A DNA stretch of 64,000 bases, taken from NCBI RefSeq assembly GCF_003063315.1, contig NZ_NERV01000001.1, positions 496,001 to 560,000 on the forward strand, given 5' to 3'. Made by a program: the position numbers and the translations under genes. How positions within the stretch are numbered: the stretch's first letter is position 1; the number at the start of each line of letters is the position of its first letter. The stretch is from Limnohabitans sp. T6-5 (GTDB taxonomy: Bacteria; Pseudomonadota; Gammaproteobacteria; Burkholderiales; Burkholderiaceae_C). This document shows, in pieces, positions 1 to 9,840 of the stretch. Under the pieces are notes generated by a model, which ran no database searches, had not been told where the DNA came from, and worked only from the letters and a program-made list of their open reading frames with translations.

Positions 1-682
1 CGCGCAGCATTTCTGGGGAGCCGCAGATCATGACGCGGTCGGTTTCGGGGTTGAGCACAGGCAGGCCCAGGTCAGCAAACAGCTTGCCGTTTTCCATCAA
101 GTCGGTCACGCGGCCCTGGTTTTTGTAGGGCTCGCGGGTCACGGTGGGGTAGTACAGGAGTTGCTGGGTGACCATCTCACCCAGGAACTCGTTGGCGGGC
201 AGTTCTCGGGTGATGTAGTCGTGGTAGGCCAGTTCATTGACCTGACGCACCCCATGCACCAGGATCACTTTTTCAAAACGCTCATAGGTTTCGGGGTCGC
301 GGATGATGCTCATGAAAGGGGCCAGACCCGTGCCGGTGGACAACAAATACAGGTTTTTGCCAGGCAACAAATAGTCGCACAGCAAAGTGCCTGTAGGTTT
401 GCGGCCCACGACGATGGTGTCGCCCACCTGGATGTGTTGCAGCTTGGAAGTCAGCGGGCCGTCGGGCACCTTGATGCTCAAGAACTCGAGGTGTTCTTCG
501 TAATTGGCGCTGGCAATGGAGTAGGCACGCAGCAGCGGTTTGCCGGTTTCCTGGCGCAAGCCGATCATGGTGAAGTGGCCATTGGAAAAGCGCAGGGCCT
601 GGTCGCGGGTGGTGGTGAAGCTGAACAGACGGTCGGTCCAGTGGTGAACACTCAAAACGCGTTCTTCGAGAAAAGCACTCAT
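1..682 (-). CDS. fpr: ferredoxin--NADP+ reductase (3' end beyond the left edge)
   Basis: Flavoprotein that exchanges electrons between NADPH and ferredoxin or flavodoxin in the cytoplasm. The frame opens with ATG at 682 and runs off the window, leaving about 227 residues of a family that is usually near 257. The FAD-binding motif RAYSIAS sits at residues 52-58 and the nucleotide-side motif GTGLAPFMS at 117-125; the visible part ends in an intact MICGSPEML stretch. It diverges from yggX across a 209-bp spacer that must hold both promoters. Recognition is by motif order and is firm; only the last ~30 residues are unseen. Confidence 0.93.
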   Translation of the reverse strand, partial: MSAFLEERVLSVHHWTDRLFSFTTTRDQALRFSNGHFTMIGLRQETGKPLLRAYSIASANYEEHLEFLSIKVPDGPLTSKLQHIQVGDTIVVGRKPTGTLLCDYLLPGKNLYLLSTGTGLAPFMSIIRDPETYERFEKVILVHGVRQVNELAYHDYITRELPANEFLGEMVTQQLLYYPTVTREPYKNQGRVTDLMENGKLFADLGLPVLNPETDRVMICGSPEMLR

Positions 683-891
683 GGTGATGTGATACAGGTC
701 AGCGCCAGGGGACAGACCCCTGGCTAAAAAGGGATGCAGAAGGTTGCTACAGTTGCGGTCTTGAAAAACCACGCCAACACAGTCAAATCTGACGATAAGC
801 CTGTATTGTCCCGTGGTTTGATCAGAACTGGAAATACTAAGATTTTATATCCGTATACCCAAACACATCTTTAGAACCACAAGGAACCTCC

Positions 892-1167
892 ATGGCACGC
901 ACCGTTCAATGCATCAAACTCGGCACCGAAGCAGAAGGCCTGGACTTTGCCCCCTACCCCGGCGATCTGGGCAAGCGCATTTGGGAAAACGTGAGCAAGC
1001 AGGCCTGGGCCGACTGGCTCAAGCACCAGACGATGCTGGTCAATGAAAACCGCCTGAACCTGGCCGACCTGCGCGCCCGCCAGTACTTGGCCCGCCAGAT
1101 GGAACAGCATTTCTTCGGCTCTGGCGCCGATGCAGCCCAGGGTTACGTGCCTCCTGCTGCGGCTTGA
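892..1167 (+). CDS. yggX: probable Fe(2+)-trafficking protein YggX
   Basis: Small cytoplasmic protein of the YggX family, linked in enterobacteria to iron trafficking and protection of Fe-S clusters from oxidation. The 91 residues match the family length. The N-terminal Cys (residue 7, in RTVQCIKLG), the [10 protein letters not shown] segment and the C-terminal block [21 protein letters not shown] are all recognisable. An AGGAACC stretch precedes the ATG. The TGA stop overlaps the proposed TTG start of mnmC, so the two genes are probably co-transcribed. Confidence 0.92.
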   Translation: MARTVQCIKLGTEAEGLDFAPYPGDLGKRIWENVSKQAWADWLKHQTMLVNENRLNLADLRARQYLARQMEQHFFGSGADAAQGYVPPAAA

Positions 1168-3074
1168 TCCGGGCGGTGACCCTGCCTTTTTCTGCGACGG
1201 GCATTCCCCTGGCTTTTGAACCGCTGCACGCTTGCGGCCTGCTGCCGACTTCAGGCAACAGGCCTGCTTGGCACAAGCAGCGCCAATGGCATGTGCTGCG
1301 CCTGGGTTCGGCGGCCCTGAGTTTTCTGGCCACCTGGCACGCCTGGCAACAAGACCCCCAACGGCCTGATCGCCTGTTTTTTACGGCCGTGGCCGACCGG
1401 CCCTGTGCCGTGGAAGAACTGCTGGCCTTGGCCCAGCGCCATCCAGAACTCGCCCCCTTGAGCCAGGCTTTGGTGTACGTTTGGCAGGGTCTGATGCCCG
1501 GCACGCACCGGCTGGTGTTTGAAGGCGGCCAGGTGCACCTGACACTGCACCTGGGCAGCCCTGAAAAAACACTGCGTGAGCTGGATGTGGCCGCTGACAG
1601 CGTCTTGCTGGACAGCACGCAAGTCCGGGCGGTCACGGACGACCCTACACAGGGCACATCCCGCCTGCAACTGTTGCAAGCGGTCTCGCGCCTGTGCCGC
1701 ACGGGCACTCGGCTGGCCATGGACGGGGCCGGCACAGTGCCAACGGCTGAAGAATGGCAGCAGTGTGGCTTTCAAACCCAAAACGAAGACACGCAGGCCG
1801 CTCCTGTCAGCGCCGGTGTCGGGGCCTGCTTGAGCGCACGGTTTGCGCCACCGTGGGCGCCCCGCAGCCGTTTGCGACAAGCGCCGCCCCCCGCGTCGCG
1901 CCAGGCCTTGGTGGTGGGGGCGGGCCTTTCCGGATCGGCGGTGGCGCGCAGCTTGGCACTGCGCGGCTGGGCCGTCACGGTGATCGACCAGGGCAGCGGC
2001 CCGGGATCTGGTGCCTCCGGCCTGCCCGCTGGGCTGACTGCCCCCCATGTGTCGCCCGACGACAACGTGCTCTCGCGCATCACCCGGGCAGGCGTTCGCG
2101 CCACACTGCAACGCGCTGACCAGCTTCTCAAGGGCGGCACAGACTGGTGCCCCACCGGCGTGCTGGAGCACCGTGTCGAAGGCAAACGGAGTTTGCCCGC
2201 AGGCCCGGCTTGGCCTGAAGTCGCCCACACATGGAGCACGCAGGCCAGCCCTGCGCAGATCGGACAAGCCGGTTTGGCCTGCGAAGCCTTCGCGCTGTGG
2301 CACGGCCTGGCCGCATGGATCAGGCCCCAGGCCTTGGTGGCGGCGCAGTTGAACACGCCAGGCGTCCAGACCCTTTGGGGCCAGCGCATTGCGCGTCTGC
2401 AGCGAACGGGAGCAGGACACACGCCCCCGCAGTGGCAAGCCTGCGATGAAGCAGGCCAAACCCTGGCTCAGGCGGATTGGGTGGTTTTCTCGGCTGGCTT
2501 TGACACCCTGCACCTGATCAACAGCCTGGCGCCAGAAGGTGAGCGGCCCAGCATCCCGCTGAACCCTTTGCGCGGGCAAATCAGTTATGGCGACATGGCG
2601 CAGCTGCCGGGTGATGTGCGGGCACAACTGCCTCCTTTTCCGGTCAACGGCCACGGCAGCTTCATCAGCGGCGTGCCCACGCCTGAAGGGCATGACGGTT
2701 GGTTCATCGGGTCGACCTTTGAGCGCAACTGCACCCAGGCCCCCCTTCGGGACGAAGACCACGCGTCCAATCAGCAACGCCTGGCAACCCTCTTGCCGAC
2801 ACTGGGCGCCGCCATGGCCGAACAGTTCTCAGCGCCCCAAGTGCATGGCTGGGCGGGCCTGCGCTGCACCTTGCCAGACCGCTTGCCCGCCGTGGGCCCC
2901 ATCGACGAGCAACGCTGGCCGGGCCTGTGGATCAGTGCGGGCATGGGCGCACGGGGCATCAGTCTGGCGGTGCTGTGTGGCGAATTGACGGCGGCTTTGC
3001 TGGAAAATGAGCCCCTGCCCCTGGCCCCTTCGTTGTTGAAACACCTGCTTGCCGAACGTTTCAAAAATCGATAA
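1164..3074 (+). CDS. mnmC: MnmC-like tRNA mnm5s2U34 FAD oxidoreductase with an eroded methyltransferase domain
   Basis: In MnmC the C-terminal FAD domain removes the carboxymethyl group of cmnm5(s2)U34 in tRNA and the N-terminal domain remethylates the amine. The FAD half is intact: [12 protein letters not shown] at about 250-261, ASGLPAGL at 284-291, and the C-terminal [14 protein letters not shown] and [12 protein letters not shown]. The N-terminal half keeps the family layout ([17 protein letters not shown]) but the SAM-binding GxGTGLNFL is replaced by LGSAALSFL (48-56), and the FLDGFAPAKNP catalytic segment has no clear equivalent around [10 protein letters not shown] (148-157). The start is TTG at 1164, overlapping the yggX stop; an in-frame GTG at 1176 is the alternative. 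The length of 636 is close to the ~660 usual for the bifunctional enzyme. Confidence 0.85.
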   Translation: MIRAVTLPFSATGIPLAFEPLHACGLLPTSGNRPAWHKQRQWHVLRLGSAALSFLATWHAWQQDPQRPDRLFFTAVADRPCAVEELLALAQRHPELAPLSQALVYVWQGLMPGTHRLVFEGGQVHLTLHLGSPEKTLRELDVAADSVLLDSTQVRAVTDDPTQGTSRLQLLQAVSRLCRTGTRLAMDGAGTVPTAEEWQQCGFQTQNEDTQAAPVSAGVGACLSARFAPPWAPRSRLRQAPPPASRQALVVGAGLSGSAVARSLALRGWAVTVIDQGSGPGSGASGLPAGLTAPHVSPDDNVLSRITRAGVRATLQRADQLLKGGTDWCPTGVLEHRVEGKRSLPAGPAWPEVAHTWSTQASPAQIGQAGLACEAFALWHGLAAWIRPQALVAAQLNTPGVQTLWGQRIARLQRTGAGHTPPQWQACDEAGQTLAQADWVVFSAGFDTLHLINSLAPEGERPSIPLNPLRGQISYGDMAQLPGDVRAQLPPFPVNGHGSFISGVPTPEGHDGWFIGSTFERNCTQAPLRDEDHASNQQRLATLLPTLGAAMAEQFSAPQVHGWAGLRCTLPDRLPAVGPIDEQRWPGLWISAGMGARGISLAVLCGELTAALLENEPLPLAPSLLKHLLAERFKNR

Positions 3075-3152
3075 AACCAACAACAATAAGACACCTTGAC
3101 GATATTGTTTAATACTCAGGTGTGATCACTGTCTGAAATTGACCTTTTACCC

Positions 3153-4424
3153 ATGAATTCCTTGCCTGCATCCACCGATGCAAACCCTCAACAGTGGCCC
3201 TGGAGCCCTGCCGACCGCTTGCGCATTGAAAAGTGCATGGCCTCCATCCACCTGCACGGGCAAAGCCTGGCACTGTTTTGCACCTCAACTGACTTTCTGA
3301 ACTACAACTGTCAGATGCTGGTGGATCAGCTCAAGGCGCAGTCCCCCCATTTGGCGGTCGAGCACTTTTCAGGCGAGAAAAGCCAGCCACTGCTGGCCAA
3401 AATCAATGAAAGACTGGCCGATCTCTCCATCGATGTGGCCATGAAGCCTGCAACCACCACCTCTGTGGACAAGGTCTGGGTGGTTGAGAATGCGCAGTTG
3501 CTGCCGGTGCAGGAGCTGTCACTGCTGCAACGCCTGCTCAAACACTTTCCGGGTTTCAGGACCAGCCTGATCTTGCTGTTCACCGGCCCCGAGCAAGCGT
3601 TGCCCCAAAGCAACGATCCCGGCACACGCATCGAAAGCTGGATCATTCCTTGGGTCCCACCCGTCGAAGCCACGTCCCATCGTGCATTGACATTGTCACG
3701 AACATCGTGGGCCGCATTGGCCACGGGTGTGGCGCTGATTGCAGCAGGTGTGAGCTGGCAAACACTGGCCCCGCTTGCCCAGACGGAGGCCTCTGCGGCA
3801 GCCCTTGAAAAGGCGGCTTCATCGCAGCCCACAGCAAGCTCAGCCACTGCCCTAATGCCTGCTGCGTCCGAATTGCCTGCTGCGTCTGAGACCTCGGCTG
3901 CATCCGATGCCCAGCAACAAACCACGGCCCAAGCGACAGCGGCCCCCGCAGTCGCCGCTTCCAGCACGCCCGCTTTGGCAAGCCCTCCGGAAAAGACGCC
4001 ACCCGCCCAGCTTACAGACACCAAAGCCGCCGAAGCCTCCAACGCGGTCACCCAATCCAAGCCCGCCGCGAGCGCTCAAGAGCCCTTGCCCCCTGCCGCC
4101 GTCAAGGGCGTGCGCTGGCTGCACACCCTGCCCAAAGACAGCTTTTTGATCGAGCATGGTCTGTTTGGCACCACCGCCAAGGCCCAAAACCTGATTCAGT
4201 CCAAGACTTGGTTGGTCAATGCTCGGATCGTCCCCGTGTATGAGCGCGATCAAACCCGTGTCCAATTCAGCGTGGTCACAGGCCCGTTCAGATCACAAGA
4301 GCGTGCCCAGACCTTCAAAGCGCGTCAGGAACTGCCCGGCAGCAAAATCCGCACGCTGACCAGCGTCATGTCGCACAGCCAAGTCCAAAGCGGCAAAGGC
4401 AAAGCCACTGAAAAAGCGCACTGA
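3153..4424 (+). CDS. SPOR-domain membrane protein, DamX-like
   Basis: A 423-residue protein with three parts. Residues 1-180 resemble the AAA-like N-terminal region of DamX/ExeA-type proteins but show no clear Walker A. One hydrophobic helix follows near residues 185-207 (ATGVALIAAGVSW). Then comes a long Ala/Ser/Pro/Thr-rich linker and a C-terminal SPOR-like domain from about 335 (WLHTLPKDSFLIEHG, RVQFSVVTGPFRSQERA). SPOR domains bind denuded peptidoglycan at the division septum, so a septal role is inferred. It lies alone, convergent with the MscS gene. The SPOR call is good; the exact orthology is uncertain. Confidence 0.7.
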   Translation: MNSLPASTDANPQQWPWSPADRLRIEKCMASIHLHGQSLALFCTSTDFLNYNCQMLVDQLKAQSPHLAVEHFSGEKSQPLLAKINERLADLSIDVAMKPATTTSVDKVWVVENAQLLPVQELSLLQRLLKHFPGFRTSLILLFTGPEQALPQSNDPGTRIESWIIPWVPPVEATSHRALTLSRTSWAALATGVALIAAGVSWQTLAPLAQTEASAAALEKAASSQPTASSATALMPAASELPAASETSAASDAQQQTTAQATAAPAVAASSTPALASPPEKTPPAQLTDTKAAEASNAVTQSKPAASAQEPLPPAAVKGVRWLHTLPKDSFLIEHGLFGTTAKAQNLIQSKTWLVNARIVPVYERDQTRVQFSVVTGPFRSQERAQTFKARQELPGSKIRTLTSVMSHSQVQSGKGKATEKAH

Positions 4425-4511
4425 ACCTGCCCCGTGCAGGCCTGATCGGTGAGGCCTTGCTTGCCCAAGACCCGCCCCATAGGGGAGCAGAAATGTGCGG
4501 CGGTCTTTCGG

Positions 4512-4537
4512 CGGTCGGCACCCACGGTGCCCGACCG
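4512..4537. terminator. hairpin between convergent genes, possible bidirectional terminator
   Basis: CGGTCGG and CACC pair with GGTG and CCGACCG around a short CAC loop, with one bulged base. It lies in the 123-bp spacer between the 3' ends of the SPOR gene and the MscS gene. There is no T-run on either side, so termination is an inference from position. Confidence 0.35.
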
Positions 4538-4547
4538 CTCGCCTCCA

Positions 4548-5828
4548 TCAGACGCCTTGAGGTGCCAGACTGTGGACAACCCGCTGTGGGAACGGGATGT
4601 CTATCCCGTTGGCCTGCAAGGCTTGCAAGATCGCCCGGTTGATGTCCGACTTGAGCTTGAGCGGGCCATTTTCGGGATCGGCAATCCAGTACGACACGGA
4701 AAACTCCAGGCCATCGGCGCCAAATGTGGCCAAACACGCGGTCGGCGGTGGATCGGGCAACACCCGGCTTTGCGCTTTGCAGGCATCTTGCAGCAAGTCC
4801 ACCACCATGTTCACCGGACTGTCGTAGGCCACAGACACCTGGGTGCTTTGCGACACTTTGGGATCGGCCAGCGAGAGGTTTTCCACCCGCTGGGTGATCA
4901 GCATTTCATTGGGCACGATGGATTCTCGCCCTGACAAAGCCCGAATAACCGTGTAGCGGGCCTTGATGTCGGTGATTCGCCCTTCAAAACCGTCGACCCG
5001 CACCATGTCGCCAATGCGCATGCTGCGCTCGGCCAGGATGACAAAACCACTGACGTAATTGGCCGCGAGTTTTTGCAGGCCAAAACCAATGCCCACGCCC
5101 ACGGCACCGCCCAAAACAGACAAGGCCGTCAGGTCAATGCCCACTGACGACAAAGCCAGCATCAAGCCGACAAACATCAAAGCGGTGCGCACCGTGTTGC
5201 TGATGACTTTGCGCAGCGACAAATCGCTGCCCGTGGCCGACCGGAGCAAGCGCGACTCCAATGCGGCGGACACCCACAAAGTGACAATCATGACCGCCCC
5301 GGCCGTGAGCGCGCCTTCTATCATGGTGCGCATCGACAAATCGCTGCCGCCCACCTTCCAGCGAATCTGATCGAGTTCATCCAGCACCAGCGGCAAAACG
5401 CCGGTCACCCACAGCACCACGGCCAACCAGGCCACCCATGAAATCGTGCGCTCCATGACCCGCACAAAGTGGGCCGCACCAAACGCCACTTGCATCACCT
5501 TAACCCCCAGACGGATCAAGGCCAGCGAAATGCACACGGGCAGCAAAACGCCGTACATCGCGATCGGATGATCCGTGGTCAGCAGCGCACGCGAGGCAAA
5601 GGTCAAGCCCAACAATATGGCCGGAAACAACACCCCGTCAACCAAGCGTTTACCCAACAGGATTGACAACTCGGCCCCCGCAAAGGCCCTGCGCAAGAGC
5701 CAGACAGACCCCCAAGCCAAACCCAGGCAAACGGCAAAGGCCAGCAATACGTGCAGGGAATCTGCCCGAATCAGTGTGTCCAGCCAGGCCACCGGGTCGG
5801 CAATGTGAAGTTGTTTCATGCTCGCCAT
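4548..5828 (-). CDS. MscS-family small-conductance mechanosensitive channel
   Basis: Inner-membrane channel of the MscS superfamily, which opens under membrane tension to release solutes on osmotic downshock. The 426 residues hold several hydrophobic segments in the first ~270, a pore-helix-like stretch rich in Gly and Ala (LSVLGGAVGVGIGFGLQKL) followed by NYVSGFVILAE, and then the beta domain (SMRIGDMVRVDGFEGRITDI, NEMLITQRVENLS). It is longer at the N terminus than E. coli MscS, like YnaI-type channels. The start overlaps the 3' end of the upstream enoyl-CoA hydratase gene, suggesting translational coupling. Confidence 0.9.
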   Translation of the reverse strand: MASMKQLHIADPVAWLDTLIRADSLHVLLAFAVCLGLAWGSVWLLRRAFAGAELSILLGKRLVDGVLFPAILLGLTFASRALLTTDHPIAMYGVLLPVCISLALIRLGVKVMQVAFGAAHFVRVMERTISWVAWLAVVLWVTGVLPLVLDELDQIRWKVGGSDLSMRTMIEGALTAGAVMIVTLWVSAALESRLLRSATGSDLSLRKVISNTVRTALMFVGLMLALSSVGIDLTALSVLGGAVGVGIGFGLQKLAANYVSGFVILAERSMRIGDMVRVDGFEGRITDIKARYTVIRALSGRESIVPNEMLITQRVENLSLADPKVSQSTQVSVAYDSPVNMVVDLLQDACKAQSRVLPDPPPTACLATFGADGLEFSVSYWIADPENGPLKLKSDINRAILQALQANGIDIPFPQRVVHSLAPQGV

Positions 5829-6616
5829 GCGGGGCTCCTTTTGTCGATGAATGCCTGCACGCCTTCTTGGGCATCGTCGTGCATCATGTTGCAGGCCATG
5901 GTTTGACCGGCCAATTGGTAAGCGGCTTCGATGCCCATTTCACGCTGTTTGTAAAACAGGGCCTTGCCCATGCGCACCGCTTCGCGTGGCTTGCTCAGGA
6001 TTGCTTCGACCCATTCGTTCACTTGCGCATCCAGCCCCCCTGGCGGGCTCACGCGGTTGATCAAGCCACGTTGGCAAGCCTCTTGCGCGCTGATGAAGCC
6101 GCCCGTGAGCAGCATTTCCATGGCTTGCTTGGCGTGCATATTGCGCACCAGGGGCACGCTGGGGGTCGCGCAAAACAGGCCCACATCGATGCCATTCACC
6201 CCAAAGCGGGCCGTGTCTACCGAAACGGCCAAGTCGCATTGCGCCACCAACTGGCAGCCCGCAGCCGTGGCCACGCCCTGCACACGGGCGATCACTGGCA
6301 CCGGCAGATTCTGGATGGACAGCATCATGCGCGTGCACTGCGCAAACAGCTTTTGGTAGTAGGCCATCTCGGGTTGCGCCCGCATTTCCTTGAGGTTGTG
6401 CCCTGCACAAAAAGCTTTGCCTGCGGCCCCCAGCACGACCACACGCGCCTGCTCATCGTGGGCAATCTGGTGAAGGGCGTTTTGCAAGGCCTGCAGCATG
6501 CCCTCGCCCAGGGTGTTGAAAGTGCTGGCTTGGTTCAGGGTCAGGCGGTGCACGCCCCGCGCATCACGTTCATGCAACAGCACGTCGGCCCCAAGGGGAA
6601 CAGTTGTATCGGTCAT
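5816..6616 (-). CDS. enoyl-CoA hydratase/isomerase family protein
   Basis: Crotonase-fold enzyme of 266 residues, likely acting on an acyl-CoA. Oxyanion-hole segments are visible (AFCAGHNLKEM and VQGVATAAGCQLVAQCDLAV), as is the C-terminal region with KALFYKQ. The start MTDTTVPLG at 6616 is preferred; a longer in-frame extension to 6745 runs into the neighbouring gene and lacks family similarity. It sits in a minus-strand run HDAC-ech-mscS with a 50-bp gap upstream and a 13-bp overlap downstream. In typical hydratases a second acidic residue follows the second oxyanion loop; here that region reads NGIDVGLFCATPS, so activity on the usual substrates is unsure. Confidence 0.88.
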   Translation of the reverse strand: MTDTTVPLGADVLLHERDARGVHRLTLNQASTFNTLGEGMLQALQNALHQIAHDEQARVVVLGAAGKAFCAGHNLKEMRAQPEMAYYQKLFAQCTRMMLSIQNLPVPVIARVQGVATAAGCQLVAQCDLAVSVDTARFGVNGIDVGLFCATPSVPLVRNMHAKQAMEMLLTGGFISAQEACQRGLINRVSPPGGLDAQVNEWVEAILSKPREAVRMGKALFYKQREMGIEAAYQLAGQTMACNMMHDDAQEGVQAFIDKRSPAWRA

Positions 6617-6666
6617 GCCCCGATTGTGCCCAAAACTGCAAGCCGCCTTGCGGCTGGGCCAGCACC

Positions 6667-7620
6667 TCAAACGTCGGCCAAAACGCGCAAGTGTGCCTCG
6701 ACGCTGCGGCCCAAAGCACTCAAGCTGTAGCCGCCCTCCAGACAACTGACGATGCGCCCTTTGGCATAACGCAGGGCCACATCCTTGATGCGCTGGGTGA
6801 TCCAGGCGTAGTCCTGCTCAACCAGGCCCATTTGCCCCATGTCGTCTTCGCGGTGCGCGTCAAAACCGGCGCTGATGAAAATCAGCTCCGGCCGGTGCGC
6901 CTCCAGGCGCGGCATCCACATCATGTCGATCAACTCGCGAATGTCCATGCCCCGCGTGTAAGCGGGCACGGGCAAATTGAGCAGATTGCTGGCCGTCGAC
7001 TGCGATCCGCCCTCCGGGTAAAAGGGGTGCTGAAAAAAGCTGACCATCAAGATCCGCTCATCCCCGGCCACGATGTCCTCGGTGCCGTTGCCGTGGTGCA
7101 CATCAAAATCCACAATGGCCACACGCTTGAGGCCATGGCGCTCAACCGCGTGCTTTGCGGCAATGGCCACGTTGTTGAAAAAGCAAAAACCCATGGCTTT
7201 GTCCCGACAGGCGTGGTGACCTGGCGGCCGCACCGCGCAAAAAGCGTTTTCCAGCTCACCAGCCAAAACCGCATCGGTGGCCTCAATCGCGGCCCCGGCC
7301 GAGTGCAAGGCGGCCTCCCAAGTGTGGACATTGATCAGCGTGTCCGGGTCGATGGCGGTGTGGCTGGGGCCACCCGCGGCCATGTCTTCGCGCAGCACAT
7401 CGCTCAGGCCCCGCAAAGACGCCACATGCATGCGCCCGTGAGCCAGTTCAATGTCGGCCAAGGCGGCAGGCCCGGCCTCACGGCGCTGCAAGGCCATGTC
7501 CAGGCCGGTGATCAGCAAACGGTCCTCGATGGCGCCCAGGCGCTCGGGACATTCCGGATGGCCCGCGCCCATCTCGTGTTTCCAACATGTGGGGTGTGTG
7601 AAATAACCCGTAGCGCCCAT
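6667..7620 (-). CDS. histone deacetylase/acetylpolyamine amidohydrolase family protein
   Basis: Zinc amidohydrolase of the class II HDAC-like family, 317 residues. Key pieces are visible: RPPGHHA (active-site histidine pair), GFCFFNN, DFDVHHGNGTE (zinc ligands Asp and His), SAGFDAH (third zinc ligand region) and EGGYSL near the C terminus. Bacterial members deacetylate polyamines or other acetylated amines; the substrate cannot be read from sequence. It heads the operon with the enoyl-CoA hydratase and MscS genes. A second, distant family member lies at 37339-38391. Confidence 0.93.
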   Translation of the reverse strand: MGATGYFTHPTCWKHEMGAGHPECPERLGAIEDRLLITGLDMALQRREAGPAALADIELAHGRMHVASLRGLSDVLREDMAAGGPSHTAIDPDTLINVHTWEAALHSAGAAIEATDAVLAGELENAFCAVRPPGHHACRDKAMGFCFFNNVAIAAKHAVERHGLKRVAIVDFDVHHGNGTEDIVAGDERILMVSFFQHPFYPEGGSQSTASNLLNLPVPAYTRGMDIRELIDMMWMPRLEAHRPELIFISAGFDAHREDDMGQMGLVEQDYAWITQRIKDVALRYAKGRIVSCLEGGYSLSALGRSVEAHLRVLADV

Positions 7621-7767
7621 ATGGCTTGTCTTCCTGCATGCTCAACACCCCATCGGAAGTGTTGATTTTTTTGAATTACCGTACGTTTATCAGTTTTAGC
7701 TTATCACGTCCAGCTTGCAATGACTGACGCCCTGCACATCTCCAGCCCCACCGCTCAACCCGCATTT

Positions 7768-7838
7768 GTCGGAGTCTTCGACCACCGACCTACAAAATAC
7801 AAGCAGTACCCCGTAGGTCGGCACTCGAAGAGTCCCAC
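7768..7838. repeat. REP-like palindrome pair (GTAG family)
   Basis: Two hairpins of the window-wide family. The type A hairpin occupies 7768-7793 and reads towards the left, ending in CCGACCTAC; the type B hairpin occupies 7813-7838 and starts GTAGGTCGG. They face each other across about 20 bp. They lie in the 308-bp spacer between the divergent HDAC and mltB genes, unlike most copies, which sit between convergent 3' ends. The rest of the spacer is AT-richer and presumably holds both promoters. Confidence 0.8.
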
Positions 7839-7928
7839 ATCTCCAAATCACTGACAACGCTGTACCCTACTGCGACATGTCCCGCTCTTTCTGCCTGGTG
7901 GGCCGTCTGGCGATTAAACTGATCTGAC

Positions 7929-9092
7929 ATGAATTTTCTCGACCACTTTCACGCTACTCCGCAGGCTTCTCGCCTGAACCCTTTGTGCGCAGGCCTGCTC
8001 GGTTTGCTGCTCTCACTGACCTGGTCTGACGCAGCCCTGGCGGTCCACCGTCAAGAACATGACGTCAAAACGGCCCGCCCTTCGACATCTGGTCGCAAGC
8101 CACACCACCCCAAAGCGCACGCCACTGGAACGCGCCTGATGGACAACCCCGAGGTTCTGACTTGGGCTCATGACGCAGCCGGCCGTTTGCAGCTCGACCC
8201 GGCGGGTGTGATCAAAACCATGGCCTCAGCACAACGCCTGCCCTTGGTGGAAAAACTCGTGCTGCCACCCGCCAGTCCCGTGGCCAAAGACTGGGGCGCT
8301 TACCGGGCGCGATTCATCGAGCCCACCCGCATCCAGGCAGGCATCCGTTTCTGGCTTGCCCACCGCGCCGCCCTGGAGCGCGCCGAGCGCGAATACGGCG
8401 TACCCGCAGCCATCGTGGTGGGCATCATCGGCGTCGAAACGCTGTACGGACAAAACACCGGCAACTTCCGCATCATTGACGCCCTGGGCACATTGGCCTT
8501 TCACTTTCCGCAGTCCCACCTGCGTGCAGCCGAGAGGCAAGCGTTTTTCCGGGCAGAGCTGGAACAATTTTTACTACTGACCGCCCGCAGCGGTGCAGAC
8601 CCCTTGTCGGTGCGCGGCAGCTACGCGGGCGCCCTGGGCCTGCCCCAATTCATGCCATCGAGCTGGTCACGCTTTGCCGTGGACTTCGATGGCGATGGCC
8701 GCATTGACCTGTTTGGCAGTCCCACCGATGCCATCGGCTCCGTGGCCAATTACTTCAAAGCCTTCCAGTGGCGCCCCGGCATGCCCACGCACTACCCGGT
8801 AACCCTGACCCCGGGCCAAACCGACATGGACGCCCTGCTGGCGCCCGACATCCTGCCTACCTTCAGCGTGGCCAACTTCACCGCCAAAGGCGCAGGCCTG
8901 GAGGGTGCTGCGCTGGCGCACAAAGGCCCATTGGCCCTGATTGAATTGCGCAACGGCATGGATGCCCCCAGCTACGTGGCGGGTACCGAAAACTTCTACG
9001 CCATTACCCGCTACAACTGGAGCAGTTATTACGCCATGGCGGTGATTGAGTTGGCCGAGGCCGTGGCGCGTGAGGTCAAGAACACGCCTTGA
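7929..9092 (+). CDS. mltB: membrane-bound or secreted lytic murein transglycosylase B
   Basis: Cleaves the MurNAc-GlcNAc bond of peptidoglycan in the periplasm, forming 1,6-anhydro ends. The 387 residues begin with a hydrophobic export signal (GLLGLLLSLTWSDAALA). The catalytic Glu is in GIIGVETLYGQNTG, followed by SYAGALGLPQFMPSSW, DFDGDGRIDLFGSPTDAIGSVANYF, and a C-terminal ITRYNWSSYYAMAV block typical of MltB. I see no lipobox Cys after the signal, so it may be soluble. A truncated, frameshifted second copy lies at 20143-20717. Confidence 0.93.
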   Translation: MNFLDHFHATPQASRLNPLCAGLLGLLLSLTWSDAALAVHRQEHDVKTARPSTSGRKPHHPKAHATGTRLMDNPEVLTWAHDAAGRLQLDPAGVIKTMASAQRLPLVEKLVLPPASPVAKDWGAYRARFIEPTRIQAGIRFWLAHRAALERAEREYGVPAAIVVGIIGVETLYGQNTGNFRIIDALGTLAFHFPQSHLRAAERQAFFRAELEQFLLLTARSGADPLSVRGSYAGALGLPQFMPSSWSRFAVDFDGDGRIDLFGSPTDAIGSVANYFKAFQWRPGMPTHYPVTLTPGQTDMDALLAPDILPTFSVANFTAKGAGLEGAALAHKGPLALIELRNGMDAPSYVAGTENFYAITRYNWSSYYAMAVIELAEAVAREVKNTP

Positions 9093-9135
9093 CCATTAAG
9101 AGAATACCGATTGAAAGTCGGCATACAGTCGGGGA

Positions 9136-9495
9136 ATGAACCTCACTTTGACCTCTTTTCAACATCGGACTGGCATCATGGGTGTTTTACTGCTCATGGC
9201 CCTGTCTGCCCAAACCGCCCATGGGGCCAGCTTGTTTGGTGACCACCCCTGCCCGTCCTGGCAGGGCCTTGGCTACGGCGAAAAGCGGGCATGGACGAAT
9301 GCCTTTTTGGCACCGCTGAGTTTGACGCTCAAGGGGCTGAAAAAAAGCAAAGAAGACAAATACAACGACGATCCCAAGGCCTATGAGCCCGCCATCATCG
9401 GCATTGATGCGTTTTGCCAAAAGCATCCGGATTTGGGTGCCGCCGATGGTGCGGGTCATTATCTGAAAAAGTTGTTTGACATGCCGCCATCTTGA
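9136..9495 (+). CDS. small exported protein of unknown function
   Basis: A 119-residue protein with a hydrophobic N-terminal signal ending around AQTAHGA, then a short mature domain with two cysteines (DHPCPSW and IDAFCQKHP) that could form a disulfide. The spacing is reminiscent of small periplasmic helical proteins, but I do not recognise the family with confidence. A second Met (9178) directly before the hydrophobic core is an alternative start. It follows mltB by 43 bp on the same strand and may be co-transcribed. Confidence 0.6.
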   Translation: MNLTLTSFQHRTGIMGVLLLMALSAQTAHGASLFGDHPCPSWQGLGYGEKRAWTNAFLAPLSLTLKGLKKSKEDKYNDDPKAYEPAIIGIDAFCQKHPDLGAADGAGHYLKKLFDMPPS

Positions 9496-9840
9496 TGATC
9501 AGACCGCACACCAGCCTTTGTGGTTCTCCATTTCCAGCTTGATTTCATGCGGCTTGAAACTCATCGGCAACCACATTGGCAGTGCTTTTTCAACCGCGCT
9601 CAGTCGCAAGGCATGCCCACAATACACTCAACAGCCATGAACCCCCTCAACCCCAAAAAACTGCTGCTGACCAAGTGGACTGCCGTCAAACCTGTGGCCA
9701 GACAATCGGACAGGCAAAGCTCGTTGCGCTAACTTGTAAGGGACCATCGCAGCTATGCCTGTCAGCCCACGAAAAGGGGCAAACGGCACAAGGCCAGTTC
9801 TTTCTTTAAAAAACCAAGGTTTTGACGGGGTTTTCCCAAA

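Noticed and set aside
1251..2777. 508-codon minus-strand frame opposite mnmC
   Set aside because: Antisense shadow of a GC-rich gene; composition is Arg/Ala/Gly-rich with no motif.
9520..9809. Two overlapping plus-strand frames of 70-77 codons
   Set aside because: Low-complexity codon patterns, no ribosome site and no similarity that I recognise.
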